Shown here: one piece after another, positions 1-7,871 of the stretch
Layout: each line of letters opens with the position of its first letter
How positions within the stretch are numbered: the stretch's first letter is position 1
Assembly (NCBI GenBank): GCA_946482585.1
Contig: CAMLSI010000180.1
Coordinates: 1-9,872, forward strand
DNA from: an uncultured Lysobacteraceae bacterium
GTDB taxonomy: Bacteria > Pseudomonadota > Gammaproteobacteria > Xanthomonadales > Rhodanobacteraceae
Direction of reading: 5' to 3'
DNA: 9,872 nucleotides
Program-made: the position numbers and the translations under genes
The notes under the pieces: model-generated
Told to the model about the DNA's origin: nothing
What the model saw: only the letters and a program-made list of their open reading frames with translations
Databases searched by the model: none

Positions 1-53
1 GACCCTATACTCCCTTAGCAGGGGAGCCCCTTCGGCCTCTCGGGCATCTCTCC
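1..53 (-). tRNA. tRNA-Ser (anticodon GCU), 5' part, cut by window edge
   Basis: Read on the minus strand, the sequence starts GGAGAGATGCCCGAGAGGCC at position 53 and matches the 5' half of bacterial tRNA-Ser(GCU). It shows a 7-base acceptor strand, a serine-type D-arm, and an anticodon arm with stem CTCCC/GGGAG (22-26 and 10-14) around loop CTGCTAA. The anticodon GCT lies at 17-19, so the tRNA reads AGC/AGU codons. The window ends where the long variable arm of a class II serine tRNA would begin, so that arm, the T-arm and the 3' end are not visible. A tRNA-Ser gene just downstream of csrA is a common gammaproteobacterial arrangement. It may share the csrA transcript or use its own promoter in the 81-base gap. 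Confidence 0.93.
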
Positions 54-59
54 GGATTT

Positions 60-69
60 GATACGTATC
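60..69. repeat. 10-bp perfect palindrome just upstream of tRNA-Ser
   Basis: GATACGTATC is a perfect 10-bp palindrome ending 6 bases before the first base of tRNA-Ser. On the minus strand it is the most AT-rich part of the gap and could overlap a promoter -10 region for the tRNA, although I cannot pair it with a good -35. A role is inferred only from its position. Confidence 0.3.
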
Positions 70-116
70 GCGTCTGACGGCGAAACGAGGCGCGGAAGAA
101 TAACGGCTCGTCGGCG

Positions 117-131
117 CCGGGTAAAGCCCGG
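117..131 (-). terminator. short hairpin directly after csrA, weak terminator candidate
   Basis: On the minus strand CCGGG-CTTTA-CCCGG forms a 5-bp GC stem with a 5-base loop, starting 3 bases after the csrA stop codon. No T-run follows, so it is not a canonical intrinsic terminator. It may instead be a 3' end stabiliser or a processing site between csrA and tRNA-Ser. Confidence 0.3.
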
Positions 132-134
132 AAC

Positions 135-335
135 TCAGGATTCGCCGCTCGCCGTGCCGCCGCCGGGTTCCTGCTCACGCTTGATGCGCTGATAGATCTC
201 TTCGCGGTGTACGGCCACATCCTTCGGCGCGTTGATGCCGATACGGACCTGGTTGCCTTTCACACCGAGCACGGTGACGGTGACTTCGTCTCCGATCATC
301 AGGGTCTCTCCGACCCGGCGAGTCAGAATCAGCAT
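135..335 (-). CDS. csrA: carbon storage regulator CsrA (RsmA)
   Basis: CsrA is a small homodimeric RNA-binding protein that binds GGA motifs in mRNA leaders, often over the ribosome binding site, and so represses or stabilises transcripts for carbon storage, motility, biofilm and virulence traits. The 66-residue product covers the whole family. It begins [16 protein letters not shown] and carries the conserved [12 protein letters not shown] segment. Residues equivalent to the known RNA contacts, Leu4 and Arg44, are present. Residues 57-66 (GGGTASGES) are the variable tail seen in this family. The ATG at 335-333 has a strong Shine-Dalgarno sequence, AAGGAG, at 343-348 with 7 bases of spacing. 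The gene follows alaS and precedes tRNA-Ser, as in many gammaproteobacteria. Its leader carries a tandem repeat with likely CsrA sites, which suggests autoregulation. Confidence 0.97.
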   Translation of the reverse strand: MLILTRRVGETLMIGDEVTVTVLGVKGNQVRIGINAPKDVAVHREEIYQRIKREQEPGGGTASGES

Positions 336-342
336 CGTTCTT

Positions 343-375
343 CTCCTTTCGCCCTACGTCCCGGCCCTACGTCCT
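343..375 (-). promoter_or_regulatory. csrA leader: tandem repeat with CsrA-type GGA motifs plus Shine-Dalgarno
   Basis: On the minus strand GGACGTAGGGC occurs twice with a 13-base period (364-374 and 351-361), ending just before the AAGGAG Shine-Dalgarno sequence. The copies give AGGACGU (369-375) and GGGACGU (356-362). The CsrA SELEX consensus core is RGGAUGU, so each copy matches 6 of 7 positions, and the Shine-Dalgarno adds a third GGA. CsrA is known to repress its own translation in E. coli through several leader sites that include the ribosome binding site, so autoregulation is the natural reading. The motif match is seen in the sequence. Binding is inferred. Confidence 0.5.
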
Positions 376-418
376 GGCAACCGCACACTGGTCTGCGAAT
401 GCACACGGGACCGGATCG

Positions 419-433
419 TCAGCTGGCAGCTGA
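419..433. repeat. 15-bp perfect palindrome in csrA upstream region
   Basis: TCAGCTG-G-CAGCTGA is a perfect inverted repeat with 7-bp arms around one central base, about 85 bases before the csrA start. The shape suits a dimeric transcription factor operator, and it would also lie in the leader RNA of a csrA transcript from the promoter proposed at 538-566. I do not recognise it as a known operator. Confidence 0.3.
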
Positions 434-484
434 TTCTGCGGTCCTCCCCGCTGCTCACGAATCGCGAAAGACGCTTCGAGTCGT

Positions 485-509
485 GTCAGTCGCCACTGAC
501 TTTTTATTT
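485..509 (+). terminator. intrinsic terminator-like hairpin on plus strand with no obvious gene
   Basis: GTCAGT-CGCC-ACTGAC (485-500) forms a perfect 6-bp stem with a tetraloop and is followed at once by TTTTTATTT. This layout matches a Rho-independent terminator on the plus strand. The stem is modest (three G-C pairs of six). All protein genes on this side run on the minus strand, where the hairpin is preceded by A's and followed by mixed sequence, so it would not terminate alaS or csrA. It could end an unannotated plus-strand RNA antisense to the csrA leader, or be chance. Confidence 0.4.
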
Positions 510-537
510 GCGAACTGGGGGCGACCACGCCGCATCG

Positions 538-566
538 ATACTAGCGGACACCCTCGGGCCACGCAA
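538..566 (-). promoter_or_regulatory. possible sigma70-like promoter for csrA
   Basis: On the minus strand TTGCGT (-35, 561-566) and TAGTAT (-10, 538-543) are separated by exactly 17 bases. Matches to TTGACA and TATAAT are 3 of 6 and 4 of 6. Transcription would start near 531 and give a leader of roughly 195 bases that includes the hairpin, the palindrome and the CsrA-type motifs. The prediction rests on hexamer match and spacing alone. Confidence 0.3.
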
Positions 567-598
567 TTGAAGTCACGCATTACTTTCGTCAGGTTGCT

Positions 599-641
599 GC
601 GTCGGCCGTGCCTGTCAGTAGCGCATTTGCGCAGCCGACGC
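599..641 (-). terminator. inverted repeat behind alaS, terminator-like without T-run
   Basis: GCGTCGGC (599-606) and GCCGACGC (634-641) form a perfect 8-bp outer stem, enclosing a second small hairpin, GCGC-ATTT-GCGC (621-632). The structure starts 14 bases after the alaS stop codon on the minus strand. No T-run follows, so it may act as an mRNA 3' end stabiliser or a factor-dependent termination point that separates alaS from csrA. Confidence 0.4.
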
Positions 642-655
642 TATCACCGCAGAGA

Positions 656-3331
<2,676 letters not shown>

Positions 3332-3495
3332 GGTCGTCGTCACTGAAGGCGGAATACGGACACGCCCGTGAACAACCGGCCAAGAATGCCTGGGAAGCTC
3401 GGATCAGCTGCCATCCCGTGCAGATCGGGATCGAAATCGTGGATACGGAAAAACCGCACCCGCCGCGACGGCCGGCACGTCCGTTCAGACCATCC

Positions 3496-4047
3496 CTAAT
3501 CGAACTCCTCGGCGGAGTCGTCCACGTCGTCGGCGTGGGTGATGGCCCGTACTGTGGCGGCATCAAAGCCGCGGCGCAAGAGGAACGCCGCCCGCTTCTG
3601 GGATTCCTGGCGGTCCGGCGGCGCCGTCGTACCGTATCGACGCCGGTAGATGCGCCGCGCGAGCGCGAGCCAGTCCTCGCCTTCTTCCTCCAGCGCCGAC
3701 CGCGCCTCGGCATCCGCGATGCCGTGGGTGCGCAGTTCCGCAAGGATGCGCCGCGGTCCGTGCCCCTGGCTTGCGCGACTGCGGACGAGCAGCTGCGCGA
3801 ACCGCTCGTCGCTCTGGAACGACTGCTGCTGCAGTTGTTCCAGAGCTGCGGACGCCTCCTCGGCATCGAAACCCGTGCGGTCGAGCTTGCGCTGCAGCTC
3901 GCGTTTGGAGTGCTCGCGCCGCGACAGCAGGCCGAGCGCCTTGCCGTAGGCGCTCGCCGGCGGCTTGCTCGTGCCGCTGCGGCCGCCGGCGGCTTCGCCG
4001 TCGCCGCCGCGCTTGCCCTGTCTGTCGGTGCGCCGCTTGAAGGTCAT
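3496..4047 (-). CDS. recX: regulatory protein RecX
   Basis: RecX binds RecA filaments and usually limits RecA activity in recombination and the SOS response. The product is recognised by the helical-repeat core starting AYGKALGLLSRREHSKRELQRKL, the QQSFQSDERFAQLLVRSRASQGHGPRRI segment, and the C-terminal RAAFLLRRGFDAATVRAI segment. From the ATG at 4047 it has 183 residues, longer than the 150-166 typical of the family. The first ~30 residues are basic, glycine-rich and probably disordered. A GTG at 4098 would give 200 residues, and no start has a good Shine-Dalgarno sequence, so the N-terminus is uncertain. It lies just downstream of recA on the same strand, the standard arrangement, in which RecX is made by readthrough from recA. 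The 139-base gap to recA holds no clear terminator. Confidence 0.92.
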   Translation of the reverse strand: MTFKRRTDRQGKRGGDGEAAGGRSGTSKPPASAYGKALGLLSRREHSKRELQRKLDRTGFDAEEASAALEQLQQQSFQSDERFAQLLVRSRASQGHGPRRILAELRTHGIADAEARSALEEEGEDWLALARRIYRRRYGTTAPPDRQESQKRAAFLLRRGFDAATVRAITHADDVDDSAEEFD

Positions 4048-4186
4048 GTGGCGCAGGCCGAACGCAGAGCCGCCCGGCCGCGCGGAGCCGGCCCGCACGT
4101 CGCGGCACGACAGGGAGTCGCCGCACTACGACGACGCGATCGCGCCGTCGCGGTGAATTCCGATCCGCTCGCCCCGCGACCGACGA

Positions 4187-5224
4187 TCAGACTTCCTCCG
4201 GCTCGAACTCAGGGGTCGCTACGTTGCGGCGCTCCGGCAGCATCTTCACGCGCAGCTGCGCCTCGATCTGCTCGGCGATGGCTTTGTGTTCCTTGAGGAA
4301 AGTGCGCGCGTTGTCCTTGCCCTGACCGATGCGCTCGCCGTTGTAGCTGTACCACGAGCCCGATTTTTCGACGAGCTTGTGATCGACGCCGAGATCGATC
4401 AGCTCGCTTTCGCGGCTGATGCCTTCGCCGTAGAGAATTTCGGTGAAGACCTGCTTGAACGGCGGCGCGAGCTTGTTCTTGACGACCTTGATCTTGGTCT
4501 CGTTGCCGATGATCTCGTCGCCCTTCTTGACCGAGCCGATGCGGCGGATGTCGAGGCGCACCGACGCATAGAACTTCAGCGCGTTGCCGCCGGTCGTCGT
4601 TTCGGGGTTCTGACCCGGCATCATCATGCCGATCTTCATGCGCAACTGATTGATGAAGATCACGAGGCAGCCGGATTTCTTGATGTTGCCGGTCAGCTTG
4701 CGCAGCGCCTGGCTCATGAGGCGCGCCTGCAGGCCGACCTGCATCTCGCCCATTTCGCCTTCGATTTCGGCTTTCGGCGTCAATGCCGCGACCGAGTCGA
4801 TGACGACCATGTCGACCGCGCCCGAGCGCACGAGCATGTCGGTGATTTCGAGCGCCTGCTCGCCGGTGTCCGGCTGCGAAACGAGCAGATCGTCGACATT
4901 GACGCCGAGCTTCTCGGCATAGGTCGGATCGAGCGCGTGCTCGGCGTCGACGAAGGCCGCGGTGCCGCCGGCGCGCTGGCAGCTCGCGATGGCCTGCAGG
5001 GTCAGGGTGGTCTTGCCGGACGACTCCGGTCCGTAGATCTCGACGACACGACCGCGCGGCAGCCCGCCGATGCCGAGTGCCATGTCGAGCGCGAACGAGC
5101 CGGTGGACACCGCGTCGATGGGCTCGGCGACCTTGTCGCCCATGCGCATGACCGTGCCCTTGCCGAACTGTTTCTCGATTTGACTCAAGGCCGAAGTGAG
5201 CGCCTTGCGCTTGTTGTCATCCAT
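4187..5224 (-). CDS. recA: recombinase RecA
   Basis: RecA forms ATP-dependent filaments on single-stranded DNA, carries out strand exchange and triggers LexA self-cleavage. The 345-residue product has the N-terminal oligomerisation helix, Walker [10 protein letters not shown] (65-73), the catalytic glutamate in DAEHALDP (E95), Walker B VVIDSV (140-145), and the L2 loop [18 protein letters not shown] followed by [17 protein letters not shown]. It ends in the usual acidic tail (EFEPEEV). The L2 loop is two residues longer than in E. coli, a form I associate with Xanthomonas relatives. The start is the ATG at 5224 ([21 protein letters not shown]), with GAGGA at 5232-5236. A longer upstream frame exists but is not family-like. 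The gene lies 142 bases behind pncC. I found no CTGT-N8-ACAG or Xanthomonas-type LexA box upstream. Confidence 0.98.
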   Translation of the reverse strand: MDDNKRKALTSALSQIEKQFGKGTVMRMGDKVAEPIDAVSTGSFALDMALGIGGLPRGRVVEIYGPESSGKTTLTLQAIASCQRAGGTAAFVDAEHALDPTYAEKLGVNVDDLLVSQPDTGEQALEITDMLVRSGAVDMVVIDSVAALTPKAEIEGEMGEMQVGLQARLMSQALRKLTGNIKKSGCLVIFINQLRMKIGMMMPGQNPETTTGGNALKFYASVRLDIRRIGSVKKGDEIIGNETKIKVVKNKLAPPFKQVFTEILYGEGISRESELIDLGVDHKLVEKSGSWYSYNGERIGQGKDNARTFLKEHKAIAEQIEAQLRVKMLPERRNVATPEFEPEEV

Positions 5225-5329
5225 TGCAGAATCCTCGTCAGATTGATTGGCGCGGCACAGTCTGCGGCCCGGCATTCTCACGGGGCGCGACACTGCGATG
5301 GCGGCGGGGAACACGGCGATTATTTCATA

Positions 5330-5360
5330 CCGGGCCCGCCGCAACCCGCATGCGGCCCGG
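5330..5360 (-). terminator. GC hairpin between pncC and recA
   Basis: CCGGGCC (5330-5336) and GGCCCGG (5354-5360) form a perfect 7-bp G-C stem with a 17-base loop, beginning 7 bases after the pncC stop codon. On the minus strand it is followed by TATGAAATAATCG, not a T-run. It may weaken readthrough into recA. The AT-rich stretch after it is the only AT-rich part of the recA upstream region and may belong to a recA promoter, but no good -35/-10 pair is visible. Confidence 0.33.
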
Positions 5361-5366
5361 CGCGCG

Positions 5367-5876
5367 TCAGGAGGTCAGAATTTTCTGAACGCCGTCGAGC
5401 GCGGCGGCGACGGTGCGGCGCCGCACCGCTTCGCGGTCGCCGTCGAAATGGAAGATCTGCGCGTGCGCGTAGCCGCCGCGGCGCTTCCAGCCTATCCAGA
5501 TCGTGCCGACCGGCTTGCCCGGCGTGGCGCCGCCGGGACCGGCGATGCCGGTCACGGCGACCGCGACCGAGGCGCCGTACCGCGCGAGCGCACCCGAGAC
5601 CATTTCGACGACGGTCTCCTGGCTCACCGCGCCGTGCTGGGCCAGCGTTTCCGGCCGCACGCCGAGCAGCGCCTGCTTGGCTTCATAGCTGTAGGCGACA
5701 AGGCCGGCTTCGAACCAGCCCGAGCTGCCGGCGATATCGGTCAGGGTCTTCGCGATCCAGCCGCCGGTGCAGGACTCGGCGGTGACGAGCATCTGGCCGC
5801 GCTGCTGCAGGGTATCGGCGACGATCCGGCCGAGCCGCAACAGCTCGGCATCGTCGGGTACCACGGTTTCGGACAT
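5367..5876 (-). CDS. pncC: nicotinamide-nucleotide amidohydrolase PncC (CinA C-terminal family)
   Basis: PncC deamidates nicotinamide mononucleotide to nicotinate mononucleotide plus ammonia, recycling NMN (including that released by NAD-dependent DNA ligase) into NAD synthesis. The 169-residue product, close to the 165 residues of E. coli PncC, is a stand-alone CinA C-terminal domain. It has [21 protein letters not shown] (31-51), [13 protein letters not shown] (61-73), [12 protein letters not shown] and [21 protein letters not shown]. The serine in AESCTGG (S35) and the lysine in SYEAK (K67) match the conserved catalytic pair. I chose the ATG at 5876 (MSETVVPDD), where GCGGGA sits 6 bases upstream. 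An ATG at 5882 would put that motif directly against the start. pncC/cinA next to recA is a common gammaproteobacterial arrangement. Older annotations call it a competence/damage-inducible protein. Confidence 0.93.
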   Translation of the reverse strand: MSETVVPDDAELLRLGRIVADTLQQRGQMLVTAESCTGGWIAKTLTDIAGSSGWFEAGLVAYSYEAKQALLGVRPETLAQHGAVSQETVVEMVSGALARYGASVAVAVTGIAGPGGATPGKPVGTIWIGWKRRGGYAHAQIFHFDGDREAVRRRTVAAALDGVQKILTS

Positions 5877-5901
5877 GAGCATTCCCGCAGGACATTCAGG
5901 C

Positions 5902-5926
5902 GCGCAACGGCGATGCCGTTCCGCGC
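5902..5926 (-). other. hairpin in presumed pncC 5' leader
   Basis: AACGGC-GAT-GCCGTT (5906-5920) is a perfect 6-bp stem, and a further 4-bp GCGC/GCGC pairing (5902-5905 with 5923-5926) extends it across a 2-base bulge. If transcription starts near 5925, this hairpin sits at the very 5' end of the pncC message, where such structures often protect RNA from decay. Confidence 0.3.
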
Positions 5927-5931
5927 GGGCA

Positions 5932-5960
5932 CTTCTAGCCCAATTGCGCGTCCGCGCCAA
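5932..5960 (-). promoter_or_regulatory. sigma70-like promoter for pncC (and possibly recA)
   Basis: On the minus strand TTGGCG (-35, 5955-5960) and TAGAAG (-10, 5932-5937) are exactly 17 bases apart. They match 3 of 6 and 4 of 6 consensus positions. The start would fall near 5925, about 50 bases before the pncC ATG. The position, spacing and relatively AT-rich setting in GC-rich DNA support the call. Confidence 0.4.
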
Positions 5961-6277
5961 GCGCCGTCGGTGGGTGCGTCACCCGTTCGCGCCCTCTGCA
6001 TCCGTCGCGCGCCTTGCCGCGTAGAGGGTTACGTCCGCCGCAGGAGTTCAGCGCGATGCCCATGGGGGCGCGCGTTTCCGCGGCGGCAGACGGTCGGCGA
6101 CAAGGAATCCGCGGCAGGCGCGGTCGGAACGGGCGTGTCCGGACGCGAGATTCCGTCACGATGTACCGTCGCGCGGCAGGGAGACGGACGGCGAGCGCAC
6201 GCGCTACGATCGCGACTGCCGCGTCTCGAGCCTATGTGCGTCGTCGATCCGACGATGCGACTACTGGAAACGGAACG

Positions 6278-6841
6278 ATGGAACTTCGACAGCAGGACGT
6301 CACGGAACCCGAGAACGCGTTGCTGGTTCGCGTCGCGCACGGCGACCGTGATGCGTTCGAACGTCTCTACCGGGCGACGTCGGCACGACTGCTCGGCGTC
6401 TGCCTGCGGCTCGTGCCGGATCGCAGCGAGGCCGAGGATGTGCTGCAGGACGTCTACGTCGCCGCCTGGCGCAAGGCGCCGCAGTTCGACCCGGCGCGGG
6501 CCTCGGCGGCGGTCTGGCTCGCATCGATCGCGCGTCACAGGGCGATCGATCGCCTGCGCGCAGGCGCAGGCCTGCGCGAGCAGGCGCCGATCGAGCTCGC
6601 GGAATCGCAGCCCGACCCCGCGCCGGCACCCGCGCACCGGGTCGAGGCCGACAGCGAGCGGGCGCGGCTCGACGACTGCGTCGCCCGGCTCGAGCCCAAG
6701 CGGCGCACCCTGATCCGCACGGCGTTCTTCGACGGCGCGACCTACGAAGAACTCGCGGCGCGTTCCGGCTCGCCGCTGGGTTCGGTCAAGAGCTGGATAC
6801 GCCGCGGCCTGCTGCAGTTGCGCGCCTGCCTGGAGGCCTGA
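6278..6841 (+). CDS. ECF sigma factor (RNA polymerase sigma-70 family), SigK-like
   Basis: This extracytoplasmic-function sigma factor would direct RNA polymerase to a stress or envelope-response regulon. The 187 residues show two regions. Sigma2 (about 14-95) includes DAFERLYRATSARLLGVCLRL, EAEDVLQDVYVAAWRKAPQFD (51-71) and AAVWLASIARHRAIDRLRA. A proline/alanine-rich linker (102-120) follows. Sigma4 (about 130-184) has helix-turn-helix TYEELAARSGSPLGSVKSWI and RRGLLQLRACL. The ATG at 6278 (GGAA upstream) gives a normal ECF length. An in-frame ATG at 6056 has a better AGGAG but would add 74 arginine-rich residues unlike the family. The anti-sigma gene starts 2 bases after the stop, so the two are co-transcribed and probably translationally coupled. 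ECF factors usually activate their own promoter, but I cannot identify that promoter here. Confidence 0.9.
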   Translation: MELRQQDVTEPENALLVRVAHGDRDAFERLYRATSARLLGVCLRLVPDRSEAEDVLQDVYVAAWRKAPQFDPARASAAVWLASIARHRAIDRLRAGAGLREQAPIELAESQPDPAPAPAHRVEADSERARLDDCVARLEPKRRTLIRTAFFDGATYEELAARSGSPLGSVKSWIRRGLLQLRACLEA

Positions 6842-6843
6842 CG

Positions 6844-7578
6844 ATGTCGACCGACTTCACGAACGACAGCGCCGCATCGCCGCCCGACGACGACCTGCAG
6901 GCCGCCGAATATGTGCTCGGCGTACTCGATGAGGTATCGCGCCGCCGTGCCGCGATGCGGCTCGGCAGCGATGCGGGTTTCGCGCGCCTCGTCGCGGACT
7001 GGGAACGACGCTTCTCGCCGTGGCTGCTGCGCGCACCGGAAACCGCGCCGTCGCTGCGCGTCTGGGAACAGATCCGCGAACGCCTCGGCTGGCGCGACGA
7101 AAGGAAACCGGCACGCGGTCTTTGGGACAACGCCGCATTCTGGCGCCGTGCCGCAGGCATTGCGCTGGTCGCCGGCATCACGGCTGCGGTGTTCGGACTC
7201 ACGCGCACGCAGCTGCCGCCGACGTCCGAAGAACTCGCCATGCGGCCGGTCACGGTACTCGCGCGCGGCGACGGTTCGGCCGGATGGATCGCACGCATCG
7301 ACGCGGCCCGCGGCGAAGTGCTCATGATCCCGGTGCCCGGGGCGCCCGACGCGTCGGGACGCGTCAACGAGCTCTGGATCATTCCGGCCGGCGGCAAGCC
7401 GCAATCGCTCGGTGTCGTGTCGCACGAAAACGCGCACACGATCGCCGTGCCGCCGGAGCTCCGCGCGAGCCTGGCCGTCGGCGCTACGCTCGCGATCACG
7501 CTCGAAGACCGGGCCGGCATCCCGCACGCCGCACCGAGCAGCCAGCCGATCGCGGCCGGCAACATCCGTACGATCTGA
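6844..7578 (+). CDS. RskA-like membrane-anchored anti-sigma factor
   Basis: It is predicted to hold the upstream ECF sigma factor inactive at the inner membrane until an envelope signal triggers release, usually by regulated proteolysis. The 244 residues divide into a cytoplasmic anti-sigma domain (about 15-60, AAEYVLGVLDEVSRRRAAMRL and FARLVADWERRFSPWLL), a linker, one transmembrane helix (about 103-120, AGIALVAGITAAVFGL) and a periplasmic RskA-type domain (about 133-244) with the hallmark ELWIIPAGGKPQSLGVV (176-192) and the end SSQPIAAGNIRTI. Charged residues before the helix suit an N-in orientation. There is no cysteine, so this is not a zinc-binding (ZAS) redox sensor. The ATG at 6844 has GGAGG at 6832-6836, inside the end of the sigma gene. 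The family is clear. The signal and regulon are unknown. Confidence 0.9.
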   Translation: MSTDFTNDSAASPPDDDLQAAEYVLGVLDEVSRRRAAMRLGSDAGFARLVADWERRFSPWLLRAPETAPSLRVWEQIRERLGWRDERKPARGLWDNAAFWRRAAGIALVAGITAAVFGLTRTQLPPTSEELAMRPVTVLARGDGSAGWIARIDAARGEVLMIPVPGAPDASGRVNELWIIPAGGKPQSLGVVSHENAHTIAVPPELRASLAVGATLAITLEDRAGIPHAAPSSQPIAAGNIRTI

Positions 7579-7579
7579 C

Positions 7580-7605
7580 CGGGCGCCGCATCCGTGCGGC
7601 GCCCG
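7580..7605 (+). terminator. strong GC hairpin closing the sigma/anti-sigma operon
   Basis: GGGCGCCGCA-TCCG-TGCGGCGCCC is a perfect 10-bp stem with a tetraloop, extended to 11 bp by C7580-G7605, starting 2 bases after the anti-sigma stop codon. Position and stability suggest a transcription end. No T-run follows, so it departs from the canonical intrinsic terminator, which is not rare in GC-rich genomes. Confidence 0.5.
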
Positions 7606-7840
7606 AAGCCACATTGCACGGGACGTGACCGGCTCGATCTGCCGGCCGCGGCGCTCGATCGCCACGTGTCGGTCGCCGGGTTCGAACGCGCGCAACTACC
7701 GCATCCCGCTCGCGCGCACCACAGGCCGGCTGCGACACGACGGTCTGTTGTTCGTCCGCATTCGACAATCCGTCTGAATACCGCGCTTCCTTTTGCCGTC
7801 CGGAATCGCCGGATCCGCGCCCAACCCTCGTGTTCGCACG

Positions 7841-7846
7841 TACACT
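7841..7846 (+). promoter_or_regulatory. possible -10 element for mutS
   Basis: TACACT matches TATAAT at 4 of 6 positions and stands in the sequence GTACACTAG about 105 bases before the mutS start. No convincing -35 sits 16-18 bases upstream, where the sequence is C-rich. A weak call based on position and the hexamer. Confidence 0.25.
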
Positions 7847-7871
7847 AGCCGACCGGCAGCGACAGTCCGCG

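Larger units (their letters stand above)
336..655. other. alaS-csrA intergenic region (320 bases)
   Basis: No convincing gene lies here. Read along the minus strand from alaS to csrA, the gap holds a structured inverted repeat behind alaS (599-641), a weak sigma70-like promoter (538-566), a hairpin with a T-run on the opposite strand (485-509), a 15-bp palindrome (419-433), a 13-base tandem repeat with GGA motifs (351-375) and the csrA Shine-Dalgarno sequence (343-348). A plus-strand reading frame runs through it but shows no family resemblance and overlaps csrA and alaS antisense. Confidence 0.7.
5877..6277. other. divergent intergenic region between pncC and the ECF sigma gene (401 bases)
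   Basis: The gap separates two divergent genes. Near pncC there is a minus-strand sigma70-like promoter (5932-5960) and a hairpin in the presumed leader (5902-5926). Towards the sigma gene there is a ribosome binding site-like AGGAG before an in-frame ATG at 6056 and a near-palindrome CGTGTCCGGACGCG (6134-6147). The sigma reading frame stays open upstream to 6014, so part of this gap would be coding if the sigma factor has a longer N-terminus. I see no RNA gene. Confidence 0.6.

Noticed and set aside
3445..3475. T5 run on the minus strand after a GC-rich stretch between recX and alaS, as an intrinsic terminator
   Set aside because: Only a 4-bp stem with a 3-base loop can be drawn, and it lies about 8 bases from the T-run, too weak and too far.
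5225..5344. 40-codon N-terminal extension of recA in the same frame
   Set aside because: The ATG at 5224 has a GAGGA Shine-Dalgarno sequence and matches family N-termini. The upstream residues are not RecA-like.
4286..5785. Long open frame on the plus strand opposite recA and pncC (499 codons)
   Set aside because: It runs antisense through two clear genes and their gap, with no recognisable domain.
5883..5960. Longer pncC start at 5960
   Set aside because: The extra 28 residues are arginine-rich and lie over the likely promoter, and the family begins near the ATG at 5876.
7676..7690. GGGTTCGAACGC, resembling a tRNA T-loop
   Set aside because: The flanking bases do not form the 5-bp T-stem, and no acceptor or anticodon arm can be built around it on either strand.
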